Positions 41,891 through 55,351 are shown, counted from the first letter of the stretch. The stretch: DNA of 64,000 bases from Artemia franciscana (GCF_032884065.1 NC_088873.1:22929558-22993557); one strand, 5' to 3'. Translations and numbers: made by a program. Notes: generated by a model from the sequence alone, not told the origin.

Positions 41891-44800
41891 GTAAAAATGG
41901 CCCATAGTTATAGCAGAAGTAGTAGTAGTAGAAGTAGTTAAATGCTAACTGCAGTAGTATGAGTAGAAGCAGTAACATTAGGATGCAAATATGGTCTTTT
42001 GGTTAGTTCAACATCCCGCACAACAAGCCCTGTTAGTTTCAATTTCACACACCAAATTGTTCCCAAGATATTGCTGATCCACCCTTTTGACAACCTGCTT
42101 ATAGACAGCATGTTTTGATTCAGTTCCTATTTTCCCTCATAATTATCTGAAAATTTCGGCTTCATATCCTTATGCATAGCCTAGTTGTAATAGTAGTCAC
42201 AGTAGTAGTATAAGCTGTAGTATGAACACTAATAGCACTAGTACTTGTAGTGGCAGTAATATTAACATATTGCCTTTTTGGTCAGTGTAACATTCTTTTC
42301 ATCAAGTCCTGGGAGTTTCAACTTAATACAATTAGCCATTGCTATGCCATTACTGATATATCCTTTTGATAAGATGTATATTGATATACTTATTGAACTT
42401 TCATATTAATGCTCTTAGCCTTACAAGTAGTTACAATGAAAGTTGTGCTTAAAGTAGGGCATTGGTTGAAGTATTAGTAGTAGCATGCACATATTGCTTT
42501 TTGGTCAATTGATCTTCCCTTTTGAACATTCTCTAAAAGTTCCAACTACATCCAAATCCACTCTTGAGATATGCTCTTTTGACAATCTATGTGCACATAG
42601 TGTCTTTTTTTTATTTAATTGAAATTTACCCTCAATATTCTCTGGAATTTTCACCTTAATAGACTTAGCCTTTATAGCACTAGTTTCATAATAGTAGTGG
42701 TGGTATTACAAGAAGTAGTAGTAATAGAAGTGCTGTATTATTAGGAGTAGTAACAGAAATAGCAGCAGTATTAATAAAAGTAGTAGCATGTACACAATGC
42801 CTTTTGGCCAGTTTAATGTCCCCCTCATGATACCCCAGAAGTTTCACCTGGATAAGATAAACTGTTCCAAAAATATTGCTGATTTGCCATTTTGACACCC
42901 TTTTCATCTTAATACTCTTAGCCTTAAAAGTAGTTGCAATTGAAGTAGTAGTTGGAGTAGTTTATTAGCAGGAACAATAAAGCTAGCAGTGGCAGTAGTG
43001 TTAATAGTAGCCTGCACATATTATTTTTGGTACATTGATCTTTCCTTTTAATTAATCTCTGAAAGTTCCAATTTAATACCCAAATTTATTCCTGAGATGC
43101 CCTTTTGACAATCTACAAGCACATAGTGTGTTTTTACTCAGTTCAAATTCCCCCTCTATATTCTGTCAAATTTTTCTCTTCATACATGTAGCCTTAATGG
43201 TACTAGTATTATAGCCATAACAGCAGTAGTAAGAACAGTAATAGCAGTGGTAGTAGGTATATGTTGCCTTTTGGTCCTCAAACTTTCATTTCATTATCAA
43301 GCAGTTGTTTTAGTGGTAGTAGTAGTTAAAGTTGTAGAAGGCAAATATTGCCTTTTTGGTCAATTGTTTGTGTCCCTTGTCATTTCCTGAAAGTTCCATA
43401 TTAATATGCTCACTCATTCCTGAGTTACACCCTTTTGGCAACCCGTATAAATTTAATGTGTTTTGGTTTAGTTCAATCCTCCCCCCAACATTTTCTGAAA
43501 AGCTCACCTGAACGCCCTTCGTCTTTGTGGAAAGGAAATGTCAAACATGCATACATTTCTCAATAACATATATTATGTGCAAACAACAAACAAATTGCCT
43601 AACTTAGAACCCTTGCCCCTCAGATTTCTGGGTTTTTGTCAACCCTGGAGGCATTGTTATATGTTCTTTGGACTATTTTGAATAAAATGCCTGTCTTAGA
43701 ATTTTTGATCAGATGATTTTGGGGAAAAAAGGGCGTTGTTGGGGGGCTAGTCACCCTCCATCACTAATGACTCTTAAAATAGAACCAGATCATTCATTTT
43801 TGCATTGAATGAGCCTCCTCTAAAATTTATAAAACCTCTTCTTCTGGAAAAAACCTTACATGCCCCTAGAGCATAACTTACAACCTGTACTCCCAGGCTC
43901 TAGGGGGGAGGGGCTTTTCAACTTCAAACGCCTTGTTATGTGATCTTAAACTGTACCTTTCTCAAAAAATTTTACTGGAGGCATTTGTGGAAAAGAAGGC
44001 ATGGGAGCTAGTACCCCTTTAATCACTTTTGACTCTTAAAAAGAGCACCAGAACTTAGGATTTCCAGTCAAATGAGCCCCCTCCAAAGTTTATACAACCA
44101 CCCCTTCCATAAAGACTTTACATGTTGATAATGGGTAGCTAGTATAACTTATAACCCTTGCTCTGAGGGCTTTAGGGGGTGAGGTGGTAATTCCTTGAAA
44201 AATACTTATTTTTGTTGAATTTCTGATGTGTTTCAGGTCATGGTGGACTCCCCTCTGTGTGGAAAAATATCCCGGAAATCCCCCTCCTCTTATGGAAAGT
44301 TTGTGCCACAGATTACTTCCCAATGGAGAATTTCTCCTATGTGAATCTCACCCCCCCCTCCCCTCCCACAAAACAATCCCCTGAGAATTCTAACTGTGGA
44401 GAATTTCCCTTCCCTGGACAATTCCTGCAGAGCATCTCCACTTGAAAAATGGGGTTGCCAGCAAGAAAAAAACACAAATAAGACGAATCTTGTAGAAAAT
44501 CCATCCATGAAAAATATCCTCCTCCTTGAAAAATGCCTGTATACTTCCCAATAACCAACACTGTATGCAAACAATGGGTTTCATAACTTTTGACCCTTTT
44601 TCTTGAGACTCTGTGAGTCACTTCATCTCCAAAGGCATAGTTATTGGACATTTTAACTTTACTGAACAAAATGGATATCGTTAAGTTTTGATTGGACAAC
44701 TATGGGGAAAAAAGGGCCAGGGAGGGGGGCTAGTTTCCCTCTAATTTTGTTGGTTAGTTAAAAAGGGCACTAGAACGTTTCTGTTCAAATGAACCCTTCT

Positions 44801-45450
44801 CCCAATCTTCTAGGACCATTGGTTTGACACCATTAACTGTGGGAAGAACAAAAAATAAATAAACACACATCCATAACCTTTCATTTGGCAAAAAATGTAA
44901 AATTCCACATTTGTAAAGATAGGAGCTTGAAAACTCTAGAGCAGACTTTTGGTATGCTGAATCTGATGGCGCAATTTTCAATAAGATTTCTTGGCTTTAT
45001 GGATGTTTCCCCTCTTTTCTGAGTATCAATCGAATTTTTTCAGTCTTGTAGATTTTGATGAATAACATTGAACTTAATGAATTTTATATATTTGGAATCA
45101 CCATAAAAAGAAAATTCTTTTGATGTATCTGTTGATGTCAAAATCATGTTTTTTGGAGTTTTGGTAACTATTTGGTCAAGTTGCTCCTTACTTACAGTTT
45201 GCTACTATAAACTGTTTGAATCTCCTGGGAAAATACATGATTCCACATTTCTTCTGAAAAATCAGGCAAATCTGTGTAGGCTTGTAGCTTTTGATCAGTA
45301 AAATTAAACTTCTGGATTTTATTTATTTGAAATCAGCATAAAAAGCCAATTCTTTTGATGCATTAATTGTCATCAAAATCGCTCTTTTACGGGCTTTTCT
45401 TCCTATTGGCCAGAGTTGCTCATTACTAATAGTTTGTTCCTTAAACCATT
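41891..45450. repeat. unclassified large repeat, tandem copy B (uninterrupted)
   Basis: Same module order as copy A: AGT-rich units (41900-43500; TTTTTGGTCA-type marks at 42256, 42495, 43348), the TGCCCTCCAA-type module (43500-44170), the GAAAATCCC/CTTCCCAATAACCAACA module (44190-44830), and the 3' module (44830-45450). Offset to copy A is about 3.5-3.7 kb once the hAT is removed. No coding domain; the frames reported on the - strand around 44.3-44.7 kb are repeat translations. Confidence 0.7.
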
Positions 45451-46185
45451 TGACTGTTGCTCTGTTTTTAATTTGAAATTGACTTTTGTGATCACAGTAT
45501 TACCCATATGAAAACTTATGTTCTTTTTGTATTCAGGACTCCACATTATGACAAAACATTAGTAGAAAGAAAAATCTGGAATTTCAGATTAAAGACCTAG
45601 TAAAGCTATTGAAGGTCTGGTCACTTCGATGAAAAAAGCACTAATCCTTGATACTTTGAATTTGGGAACTGAAAGGTCAATTATTGGGTTTAGATGTGGT
45701 TGTCAAATATAGGCCTAATTGCTCCAAATTAGATAAGGACTACACTAAATGCGCTTGTTACCTAATAGTCTTTTCTCATTTGTTTAAGAGTTCGAAATAT
45801 ATGCATGTGCAAATCCTCAAAGGTTTTACATTGTGAATCTAGTGCAAAGCCCGTGGCAAATTTACCTCTGGTCTAAATATCTTGTTGAGAGTTTTTTTTC
45901 TACTCTTGTCTTGTCATTGAACTGTGTATCTTGTTAGATAGTGTATTCCTGATTACACTGTTCATACAGTTGTTTTTGTTTTGTTTGTTTTTTACTTGTC
46001 TTTGAATACAGCTATACTGACCATGCCAAGTTGAGTGGATTCACTCACTTAGACATCCATGTAATGATGAAGTTCGCTTGTTTTAATTTAAAACGCCATT
46101 CTATGTTTCCATGACTATGAATTATTTTTATTGTAAGTCTATCCTTTTATACTACTTATTTATTTGTTTTTCAACTCTATTGCAG
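45451..46185. other. no recognised feature; upstream of phospholipid phosphatase exon 1
   Basis: Possible 5' UTR intron of the next gene, because exon 1 is preceded by a polypyrimidine tract and AG at 46185. No promoter elements are identifiable. Confidence 0.4.
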
Positions 46186-46200
46186 GAGTCCTTTTCAGTT

Positions 46201-46261
46201 ATGGTAAAGAAGAAAACAAGTATCTACCCCCGTATTCTAGATGCCATTCTCTTACTGTGTT
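46201..46261 (+). CDS. phospholipid phosphatase (LPP/wunen family), coding exon 1
   Basis: From ATG 46201 the exon reads MVKKKTSIYPRILDAILLLC plus one base, then a strong donor GTAAGT at 46262. Members of the PAP2/LPP family begin with a short cytoplasmic basic tail and then transmembrane helix 1, which here starts inside this exon and continues in exon 2. An acceptor (CTATTGCAG, ending 46185) precedes the ATG, with an alternative at 46198. The frame is open upstream to the acceptor, so an earlier start in an upstream exon is possible, but this ATG gives a normal-length N-terminus. LPPs dephosphorylate lysophosphatidate, sphingosine-1-phosphate and related lipids at the outer face of the membrane. 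Confidence 0.7.
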
Positions 46262-47339
46262 GTAAGTTTACAAGATCACATCCTCCCACATGGTCAAGTA
46301 TGTAAGATTTACGTTATAGGAATGCACTGGAATAGGAAAAGTAGTTACTCCTAATTATATGGATTTGCGCTCACTGTTAAAGCTTATCTCTGATTTGCTT
46401 TTTTACATCTCTTGTTGTGCTTGCATTTGTGGAGGGTGTTGATTTTATTTTTCATACTTTTTACTAGCTTTGATTCTATATTTAACGTTCTTTATTTATA
46501 GCTTTCTGAAAAAAAGGTTTAAAGGGTTCAAACTTCACCACACATAGCATACTAATGACATACCCTTTTATTGGACTAATTGCTCTTAATGGAATTTTCT
46601 TAATCCAAAAAACAATAGTCTTCATAAAAACACTCAAAAGAAAAGTTTATATTTGCGTTTTTCCATTGAGAAAAAGACTGTTCTTTGTCCAAGATGGGCA
46701 AAGCTCCAAAAGCCTATCGTGTTATTTGGGTTTTACTGAAAATGTTTTGTATCTCAAACCGTGAACTATTTTTTGTTCTAAAATGACAATTTTCTGTCTA
46801 ATGTTGCCTCTTTGGCAAAATCAGTTCTGCATTTAAGTCCCATTGATCCAGGGGACATATTTTGTAAGTTTAAAACCAACTGATTTATCCACTTGGACCC
46901 CCTTGGTTAAACTATTACATCGTACCTAGTTATGTAGCCAACCCTTTGGATGGCAAAAATTCGTCTTTTTTAGACTTAATTAATTTTAGTTGTCACCTTG
47001 GAAAGCCTAGAAAGTGTCCACGCTCCTTGATTGAAAATCATTAAATGACTGTTTCAAACAAAATGCAACAAGCCCATCTATTTATTAGAAACTGTCAGGG
47101 AGAAAGGGGAAAATTTGTATAATTTACGATCTTTGCACAAGATACTGGATCCTTCACTAGAATCTTTACACATTTCATAATTTTTTTTTTGGTGGCATTT
47201 GGGGTGCTCTTGAACCCACGAATATTCTAGGTTTTGGAAGCTGTGGGTCTAATTTGTGCTTCTAATCACACGTTTTTCAATTCCTTGTAATATTCCACTT
47301 TTCACAAGGTCATATCGCCCTGGATCCGTTTTGGACCTT

Positions 47340-47560
47340 TTTAATCTCTAGGAGACACAACTCTCCAAAAACGTTGATTTGATGCCTCAGAGGTTGCAGG
47401 TGTGTCCAAGAGTAAAACCGACAAGAGAGAGGACTGGTTGTATTCCAATTGCTTTGACCGCCGAAAAAGGACGCCAGAACTTCCAGTTTTGTAATTTAAA
47501 GAGGCCACTTTCAAATTTCTACTACCACATCTTCTGTATGCAGCAGATGATGGAAGAAAA
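47340..47560. repeat. decayed fragment of the unclassified large repeat in intron 1
   Basis: The order ATTCCAATTGCTTTGACC, AAAAAGGACGCCAGAACTTC, AAAGAGGCCACTTTCAAATT matches the 'TGCCCTCCAA...AAAAAGGGCACTAGAACTT...GAGCCCC' unit of the repeat, heavily diverged. Confidence 0.5.
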
Positions 47561-49232
47561 ATAATGCATGGTAGACAAGTGGATTTTTCTTTTGTAAATA
47601 CTAATTTTTTGACTGATGACTTGACTGTAGAACAGCACTGATTTAGTTAACTCAACATATCATTGATAATTTTATAATTATATGTTTAAACGCACGTTGT
47701 CTACAGTCATATTTATAATATTCTGCTTATGTTTTGGTGTCTGATGTTTTTTTCTAGGTTGTAGGGAAAACGCGCTAAAATGTTTCTTTTCAAATTATAT
47801 CCAAGCTGTCAAATATAATAATGAGAGATGTGAGCAGAGATAAACTCTAAATTGTCATGCTTTTAAATTCAAGAAATTCAGCCACTGAAAAAAAAAGAAA
47901 AAGAAAACATCAACAGGTCAAAAGTGGGTCAGACAATAAAAAATTGAGAAAGTGGTATACTGAAAAACAAAAACAAACAGGGAGATAGGCAACCAAGAAT
48001 AGATCTCTTGTTCTGTATCTGCTTTTTGTGTAGAAACACAGTAGAAACAGGTAACCCCAAAAAAACAGAATAGAATAGTGCACACGCTTAGTTCGAATTA
48101 TAATAACTCAGATCCTGCAATTTGGAAATATTCCGCCAAAACTGCCAGAGTAAATATGTGTGTTGTAACTATTGTTATTGCATGGATTTATTGGTAAAGA
48201 AGTATTTGGGTGATTAATTTAATAATTATTTTGCATGTTTGATTGTCAGATAAGTTTGGATTAAATACGCTTTTTCTCTATATAACCGCTACACTCTGAA
48301 TCAAGTACTGATGGACTTCTGTTACCTTTGGGTTTGAAGAAAGCTGGGCTTGGGCAGAAAAAAGGAGATTGAGCAACAGCAGTATTTGTAATATTTCCTT
48401 AGAACAGCAATATTTACTTGAAGGAAATCTATTATTTTCAATAAAGAAGAGTTAAAATACGAATTAGACTATCAAGGGTTTATAATTTTTTACATGTCAA
48501 TAATGATTTTTTAATTTTTTGTTAATGTATAGTATCTGGATCAAAACAGGGCTATGCTTCTATCACGTATGAATGTCTTAACTTTAAAGCGTATATCACG
48601 TCAAAATTTAATTCAGAATAATTGACTTTACGGATGGATATTATTCTTTTTTCATTCTGAATCAAGTAGAATACCAATGTATCCAAATTCTCTTATCATT
48701 TCCTTCACTCATGCAGCCGTAAGCCCAGGAGAAACTGTTCCTTTTAGATAATTAAATGTGTTTTTTTGAGAGTCAACAAATTTAATAAGCTGATTTCCAA
48801 AATTTCAGTTTAAATTTCATAAGCCAAAGTACTCTATGCTTCTGCCAAACAAGTCCATTTTCAATCAAAACCTTGCTGTCCTTTCTTTCAAATCTGAAAA
48901 GTGGTATATTCTTCCTTCCTTGACTTGGAACTCAATCTCCTTTAGGAACTAGGTGAACGGTATTCTATTCAAATCAGGCATCATATTTTGGCTTTGTAGC
49001 CATAAATTTGTCAATGCACTTTTTGTGGTATTTTGCCTCAGCTGCCATTAGATCAATCCCACTAACTCTACTGAATATTCTGGCAGTGTACTCCAAAAGA
49101 GATTTGCCCTACAACAAAATAGATTCACTGCGGGAAAACGTTTCTACATTGATAAGCTGAAGAGAGGCTTTTTTATTACTCCCTGATTTAGAGCAAAACA
49201 AGCAACAAGTTTTAAGGAAACAGCTGCAGCCT

Positions 49233-49505
49233 CTAAACGAGCATTTTTTTTCGGGTAGTGTTGACATTTCCAGAGCTTGTAGATTGTTCTGGAACAGAAT
49301 ATTCTCTCCCGAGGGCATACATAAGCTGGCGATGACAGCTGTTAAGCCTTTTTCGATTTGTCAACAAAAAGCTCTCTTTTGATGCTTCAATCAGCAATCT
49401 TCTGTATTTTGTATCACTACTTGTTTCCAGTGTTTCAAGTTGCTTCTTAGAGCTCCTAATGGATGATAGCTTTTCTTTTCCTTCATCTTGGCAAAGAAAG
49501 CACAA
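49233..49505 (-). CDS. unidentified antisense ORF (90 codons) in intron 1
   Basis: It begins MCFLCQDEGKEKLSSIRSSK and includes RRLLIEASKES and NSCHRQLMYAL. An N-terminal C-x2-C followed some 50 residues later by C-H is typical of uncharacterised, transposon-associated invertebrate proteins with a diffuse Cys/His start, but I cannot name a family. It lies on the opposite strand inside intron 1 of the phosphatase gene. It could be a captured exon or relic; no splice partner was identified. Confidence 0.3.
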   Translation of the reverse strand: MCFLCQDEGKEKLSSIRSSKKQLETLETSSDTKYRRLLIEASKESFLLTNRKRLNSCHRQLMYALGREYSVPEQSTSSGNVNTTRKKMLV

Positions 49506-49599
49506 AGAAAAATCTTATCTGATTTTTTGTGGACTTCCAGGAAATCCAAGCTTTGTCCGTAGTTTAACCATCTGAAACAATCAACCTGTGAGGAAATTG

Positions 49600-51977
49600 G
49601 TTATCTTGCATAATCGTTGTTATAGCAGAGCCAAGGGTGCTTGGGAAAAATATTTTGTTTGCAGTTTAAAAAACCTCCCAACATCTAAAAAAAAATTATT
49701 AATGAATTAGCAAAAAATCATGGTGTGATGCCTATTCTAATGTCATACACATAAGCAAACACATAACTTATTGTTAACTATTCCAGTTAAGGCGTTTTTA
49801 CACACCAAAAAATATTATTCTGGGCCATTCCAGTTCATTCATTATAAAAAAAAAACTGAATCACATTTCACCGTGCTGAATTTTTGAAGACTCAGGTCCT
49901 TATTAGCACAATGTTGCTATATCGAGAAACTAAAATCAAATACGTCAGAATAATATACTTATTAGTGATATTTTTGTATATCTAATTTTTGACTCTTCAT
50001 GATTGGAAAGTTTCTTCAATTAAAACCCTATTTCTTTATTTTAAAATAATTTGCATAATATGATCTAGCCGTCAAACTTTGGTACTTTTATCCCAAAGAA
50101 AAAGGGGTAGTGACATCCTTAGATTAAAATGGAAGTACTTGCGATAAGAGTGTAAAACATTTTTTTACCAACTTCCCGCCTCACTCCATAGAAATTCTTG
50201 AATTCAGATATAAGAATTTGTCCAAGGCCTGGTATCCCTGCATTTTCAAATATCAGTTGCCAATTTAAATTACAAATTGCTTGTAGCCAGTCTCCTATGA
50301 TCAGTAGAATCAATACATTTTTAAATGAAAACAACTTGAAGTTTTCAATTTTATCACTAAAAGTTACAATAAGGTTATTTACCACGAAAAACAATCATGA
50401 AATAAGCACCTTGCAATTTACAAAGCAAGGAAAAAAAAATACTTGTTTGGATAAGTCACTGCCAATTAAAGTTGGAGCTATTAACAATAGCTGCATTTTC
50501 CAGCACCAGTATAACCTATGACCAGCTGTCAGTGATACCTTCTTTGCATTTCAATTCATAAGTTGCTTGTAGCCAGTCAGCAATGGCCATTATCCTGAAG
50601 ACAGTCATAGTTATTTTCAAATCTGCTACTTATTCAAATTTTTAATTTACTGAGGAAATGATTGTTAATCCAAATTAATCCATAAATTAACTGATTCCAA
50701 GTCTGGCAACTGAAGATGTGGTTAATAGTCCCTTCAATTCCATAAAAAGTAAAAAAAAAGTAAGATTTTAGAGTAAAGGGAATGGATAAGAGGAGAAAAC
50801 CCATGAAAGGGAAGATATAGCCCTGAGCTAGCCTATGCATGCAAATTGTAAGAATAAACAGAGGACACATCAAAATTTTGTGCTCTTTCATTGATAAATG
50901 TTTCACAATTATCACATGTAAAACTTGCCGTCAGTAATTATATCACTTGCACCAGACTCTATTTAACTTGCAGCAGCACACTGAATCATATTTTCTTCTA
51001 TATTCACTTTCATATTAGCTATTCTTCTTTGCCGCAGTTTTTCTATTCAGCTACGTCAGAGACATCTACCAGGACATGCGTATTTGTGCTGCATGCATGC
51101 CTCTGGCTATCCCAGCTAAAAATTTGGTCACTCTTGTGTTTTGCATATAGTTCAAAAACTAAATTGGTTAGAGAATTTCTAATTCGTACATTTTGTAGAA
51201 CGATAAATTTTGTACCGAATCCATAAATAAAAATATACATTATGTACACAAATTTTCAAGATGAATCAGAATTATTCCCAAACCCCATAAATAATGTTAT
51301 CTTTTTATCTATTTTTAAAGATTAAAATCGAACAACAAGAGGTAAAACAATTTTAGAAGAAATACATTGAACTTTATTCAATTTCCTCTAAATTAAACTA
51401 AAATTGAGCAATTTTTGGATCAGTTTTGAATTGTTTCTTGATTTTAAGGAAATTTTGGTCAGTTGAGATAGATTTTAAGGGAATTTGAAGAAATGGGGAT
51501 GGTAACGCTGATTTTAGTATTCAGCATGATCGATTACGTCACATAGCATTCTCAAATCTTCTGCTGCTTGTTGATCACCCAGCATCTTAAATATCAACGT
51601 TTTTCTAGTGTGGCTCCCTGACTACAACATGAAAACAGATAAAAACAGATATGATCATCTAGTAATCCAGTTATAATTCATGTGCCAATGCGTTCTGTCA
51701 TTGTACATGCCTCTGTATGGTAATAAATATCTTTTTTCTTTTCTTTTTAAGTGTAAAGTTCTTCTATGACAATTGCCTATGTTAAACCAGATCGTGAAGA
51801 CTTTTTGGAGCGAATGAAATGAAAATTGTATAATTTCAAAGAAATTTCGTTCTTTGCAATTTCAAAGAAAAAACACTGGATTTCTCTTTGCTTAAGAATT
51901 ATTCAGAAGACTACAATCATTAATTGATGAGTAAGTAAGCAATAATAATAATTCATTTTGTTTCACTTCTTTTTCAG
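49600..51977. other. rest of intron 1, nothing recognised
   Basis: AT-rich, with overlapping short frames on both strands (for example 50198-50521 and 50891-51226) that lack domain signatures. Confidence 0.45.
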
Positions 51978-52132
51978 TGATAATATTGCTAGTATGTACA
52001 TATTCGGGAGTGATACCGGCCAAGACTGCGGGATTTTATTGTAATGACCTTTCAATCAAGCATATTTACAAAGGAGATACAGTTGGAACCATGGAGCTTC
52101 TTGCTATTATTTTTGCTGTGCCTTTCTTTTTC
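51978..52132 (+). CDS. phospholipid phosphatase, coding exon 2
   Basis: Acceptor TTCTTTTTCAG ends at 51977 and donor GTAAGA starts at 52133. Entering in phase 1 from exon 1, it reads the end of TM helix 1 (LIILLVCTYSGVIPA), then GFYCNDLSIKHIYKGDTV, the hallmark first extracellular loop of LPPs (relatives: GFFCNDESIKYPYKEDTI), and then the start of helix 2 (TMELLAIIFAVPFFF). It ends in phase 0. The 5.7-kb intron 1 holds a decayed copy of the unclassified repeat and an antisense ORF. Confidence 0.88.
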
Positions 52133-52749
52133 GTAAGAATATTTTTGTTTTTTCTTTAATGATGTTTGTTTATTTTTGTTGGCGCTGTTTTATATATTAA
52201 TAGCAACGTATTAGCTAATAAGTTTTTATTATTATTAGCATTTAGTATTGATTAATAGTAGAACCTCGGTGAGAGTACTCCCGGTCCAACCAGTCGTAAT
52301 TACAAGGGTCGGGCTGAGATTACTGGTGGTAGATTTGGTCATGGTATGAGTATTAATGGTAGCTGTGATAAGAACAGTTGCGGTGATATTTTCTATTGTA
52401 TTTTAGATATGATCCGATGTTGTTTTGTTTTGCACTTCTGTATTACAATGTTAGTCTCACATTAGAAGTTAGCAGGCTCATAAACCACTTTGGTGTAAAT
52501 CGAAAGTAAATTAATAAAATATTCATGCTACTTACATTGTTTTGATTTTGAACTTTTTCACTTAATGAAAAACTTTTTCATTTAATGATTTTAAATGTTT
52601 TGATTTAATAGTGTACAGCATGTGAATTTAGAATGTGGGAGATGTAGCGGGGCGCACACTCCTACTTCGGACCCTAAACTTGTAGATAACCATGAATTCA
52701 ATAAGGTGTGATATGTCCACCTTTCGAGTAAAATTTATCAATACAGAAA

Positions 52750-53450
52750 TTGTATTATACGGAATTTTTGCATAGTCTGAAGTTTATAACACTGGGGCTT
52801 CTTGAGGTATGTATCCCACAAAGACCCATTGTCAGACATTTCAACCGTTTTGGCTAAAATAGTCTAAGTATCTTGAGAATTTCATTTAATGCCGTATGGG
52901 GGTGCCTTCTGGAATATGGGCTGGTCAAAGGTTGTCAGCTTGCTCTCTGATTTTTTTTTTTTTTGGCCCTTAAAATGGTCTTTGTGTCTGAGAGTGCATG
53001 ATATTGTGTACAGCCTTTCAATTTTTGATCAAATGCTTTCCCTCTGTTTCTGTGACCATGCGTTGCATATGATAAGGCTGACAAAAAAAAATTAATTATA
53101 TAAAAACCATAGTTATAAATAAGAGATAAACTACTGTTTACTCTTTGCTAAGTTAGCTTTTTTGTAGTAAGTTTTTTCGAGTTGATAACACAATCTAATG
53201 GACAATTGATCAGTTATCATAGTATCGATCAGACCAAGACACCTATAGCCCGTCCAAAAAAAAATTGCTCCTTTCAAAACCTGTAAATACTACGCCAAAA
53301 CGTTGGACATCGTCTCGGCTTTTCTTATTTAATGTTTAAACGGAATGTCTGCTTTTTATCTCTTTTTCTCTTTGTTTTTGGGGCTATTGGGACAATTTTG
53401 GCGTTTTGCTTTAGTTCTGTGACTGTATGTTATAACAGAATTGCCATAGT
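52750..53450. repeat. decayed unclassified-repeat units in intron 2
   Basis: CACAAAGACCCATTGTCAGA, TTTCAACCGTTTTGGCTAAA, 'gggggtgcc' and a T14 run followed by CCTTAAAATGG follow the order of the 'CCAAAGACAT...TTCAACT...AAAATGG...TGCCCTCC...TTAAAAAGGG' units elsewhere. Identity is low. Confidence 0.4.
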
Positions 53451-53639
53451 AATGACACTCCAATGTTTTTACCAAAGAAATTTATATCTTTTACTTTTCT
53501 AAATTATTATTCAATGTTTATTGGTTGGGTAGCTAGTAGTAAAGTCTGGAGGAAGATAAAGTCGCTTCAGTGGTTTTGACTCTGCGAGTAATTATTGGAC
53601 CTCTGGCTCCCAAACACCTTTTTTAACTAGGCATGTTGT

Positions 53640-54424
53640 TTATCTTAGAAAATAGCTAACATCAAAATAAAAATGATATGCCTTGTCTTCACGCTCTTTT
53701 CGAGCTTTTGAGGGCCCTTTTTGAGGACCAGAATTTGACCGAAAGGCAACAAGCTCCTCTATCATGCCCAATTTGCCCTTGTTAACACCCAAACCTCCAA
53801 GACATCGAATCGAAATCTAAAAATTCCCGTTTTTGTCAGAATAGTCGAAAGGTTCAATAAATTTGACTATAGAGATGAGGTAACCCAACCAGTCCCAGTG
53901 GCGAGGGACGCTAAATTGCGCAAATTGCCCATTGTTCACAGATAGTTTTACTCTAGAAAGTAGGAAGATTTTTTTTTTTTTGCCTGGGTTTTCCGATTGG
54001 CTTCCAGCTTTCAGGGATCACTCTCTAATTCAAGGGAGCTAATAAGAATTTTGGTAGGAAGGGGTTGTTCTTAGGGGGAGGCAAAAATGGGCCGAAAACT
54101 GTTACCATTTATCTCAAATCAGGTTGAAACTGATTTCCGTAAGTCCTTGGGTCAAGGGAATCCTAACTTAGAAACAAACATGTTTTCAGGGCCAAGGTCC
54201 TTCCAGAAATGGGGCTCCAAAAAGGACCAATGAATTTTTTTCGCATCAGCTTTAAAGTTATAACCTTAAGCTCTTTGGCCAAATGGACCCCAATGCGCAG
54301 GAGAAACTTGAAAAAACAAATTTGGTCCATCTAAAAATGGGACGAAAAATTTACGGAAGGGTAACTACCTTCCGGGAAGTTATGATTTTGTTAGACTCCA
54401 GGATGAAAATTTAAGAGAAAATGT
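53640..54424. other. unassigned, repeat-like intron sequence
   Basis: GC-richer than its surroundings, no ORF, and contains T12 and T8 runs. It has the look of a decayed element but matches nothing else I can place in the window. Confidence 0.35.
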
Positions 54425-55010
54425 CCAGGACCAGCTGAATGCTAAACTGGAGAGTTAAAATTTGACAATGTAGAAGATGGATGGAATAGCTTTAGGAAAA
54501 TAATTTGTGAAGTTGGTGATGGTTGCTCAGGGAATAAATTTAGGAATGCAGCTAGGAATATTAGTGAAAAGGCTTTATGTTTAATAGAGAGGAGAAGGAG
54601 CTTGTTAAAGTTCTATCTGAGTGACAGATCACAAGAAAATAAGAGAAATGTAGAGAAAGTGGAGAAAGCATTAAAATATGAACTACAAAGGTGGAAGTGG
54701 AGACCATGGATAAAATTTTACTAAGTATCTAGAAGATGCAGCTAGACGGCAAAATGGTAAAATATTGTACTGCCATGTTGATAAATTGAGAGGGACTCGT
54801 GCCAGTTAATTAAAAGGGACTTATGCCAGTTAATCTGTATTTGTTGCAGTTAAAGATAGCTACGGGGCCACAATTAGTGATAAGGAAAGAGTTAAAGAGA
54901 GATGGGCAGAACATTTTAAGAATATACTAAACCGAATAGAGTTAAGAAAATGAAAAAAGTTTATGATACCTTGGATGTGAAGGATCTTTCGAATTATTTT
55001 TTTATGAGGA
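54425..55010 (+). mobile_element. LINE fragment (end of endonuclease to start of RT)
   Basis: Translated pieces include FDNVEDGWNSFRKIICEVGD, RNISEKALCLIERRRSLLKF, KDSYGATISDKERVKERWAE followed by HFKNILNRIE, and MKKVYDTLDVKD. This is the linker between endonuclease and RT in endonuclease/reverse transcriptase LINEs (relatives: 'DKEEVKQRWKEHFEELLN'). It is truncated at both ends, with several frame changes, and lies in intron 2. Confidence 0.7.
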
Positions 55011-55351
55011 GGGGAGGTAGAAGACTTATATTTTGTGTTTGTCGGAAGCGAGGAATCTTTTTTCTTCGATCCTTACAAAACACTATGTACTACGTTTTCC
55101 CCTTTTTTTATGCTTATCCTCCACTAGCTCTTTGGCTGGTAATTAAATACTTTATTAAACCCCACTACTTTTCCAATCACATCTAACTACTACCTACTAC
55201 TATCTACTACTACCATCACATCTAAGAAAACAGCAAATTTAAAAGTCAGAAATACAGAAAACAGGGAAGTGAGACACGAGAAGTTCTATCCTATGCGCAA
55301 GATCGCATATTATCAATGGCAAAGCTATAAATCGGCTACATAAACACTCAT

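Noticed and set aside
44290-44699. Overlapping 94- and 120-codon - strand ORFs
   Set aside because: They lie entirely in the repeat module also seen at 40560, 27400 and 63340, where the frames are not conserved.
36722-45450. CRISPR-like array from regularly spaced phrases
   Set aside because: Units are 130-305 bp, degenerate and without short identical repeats; the genome is eukaryotic.
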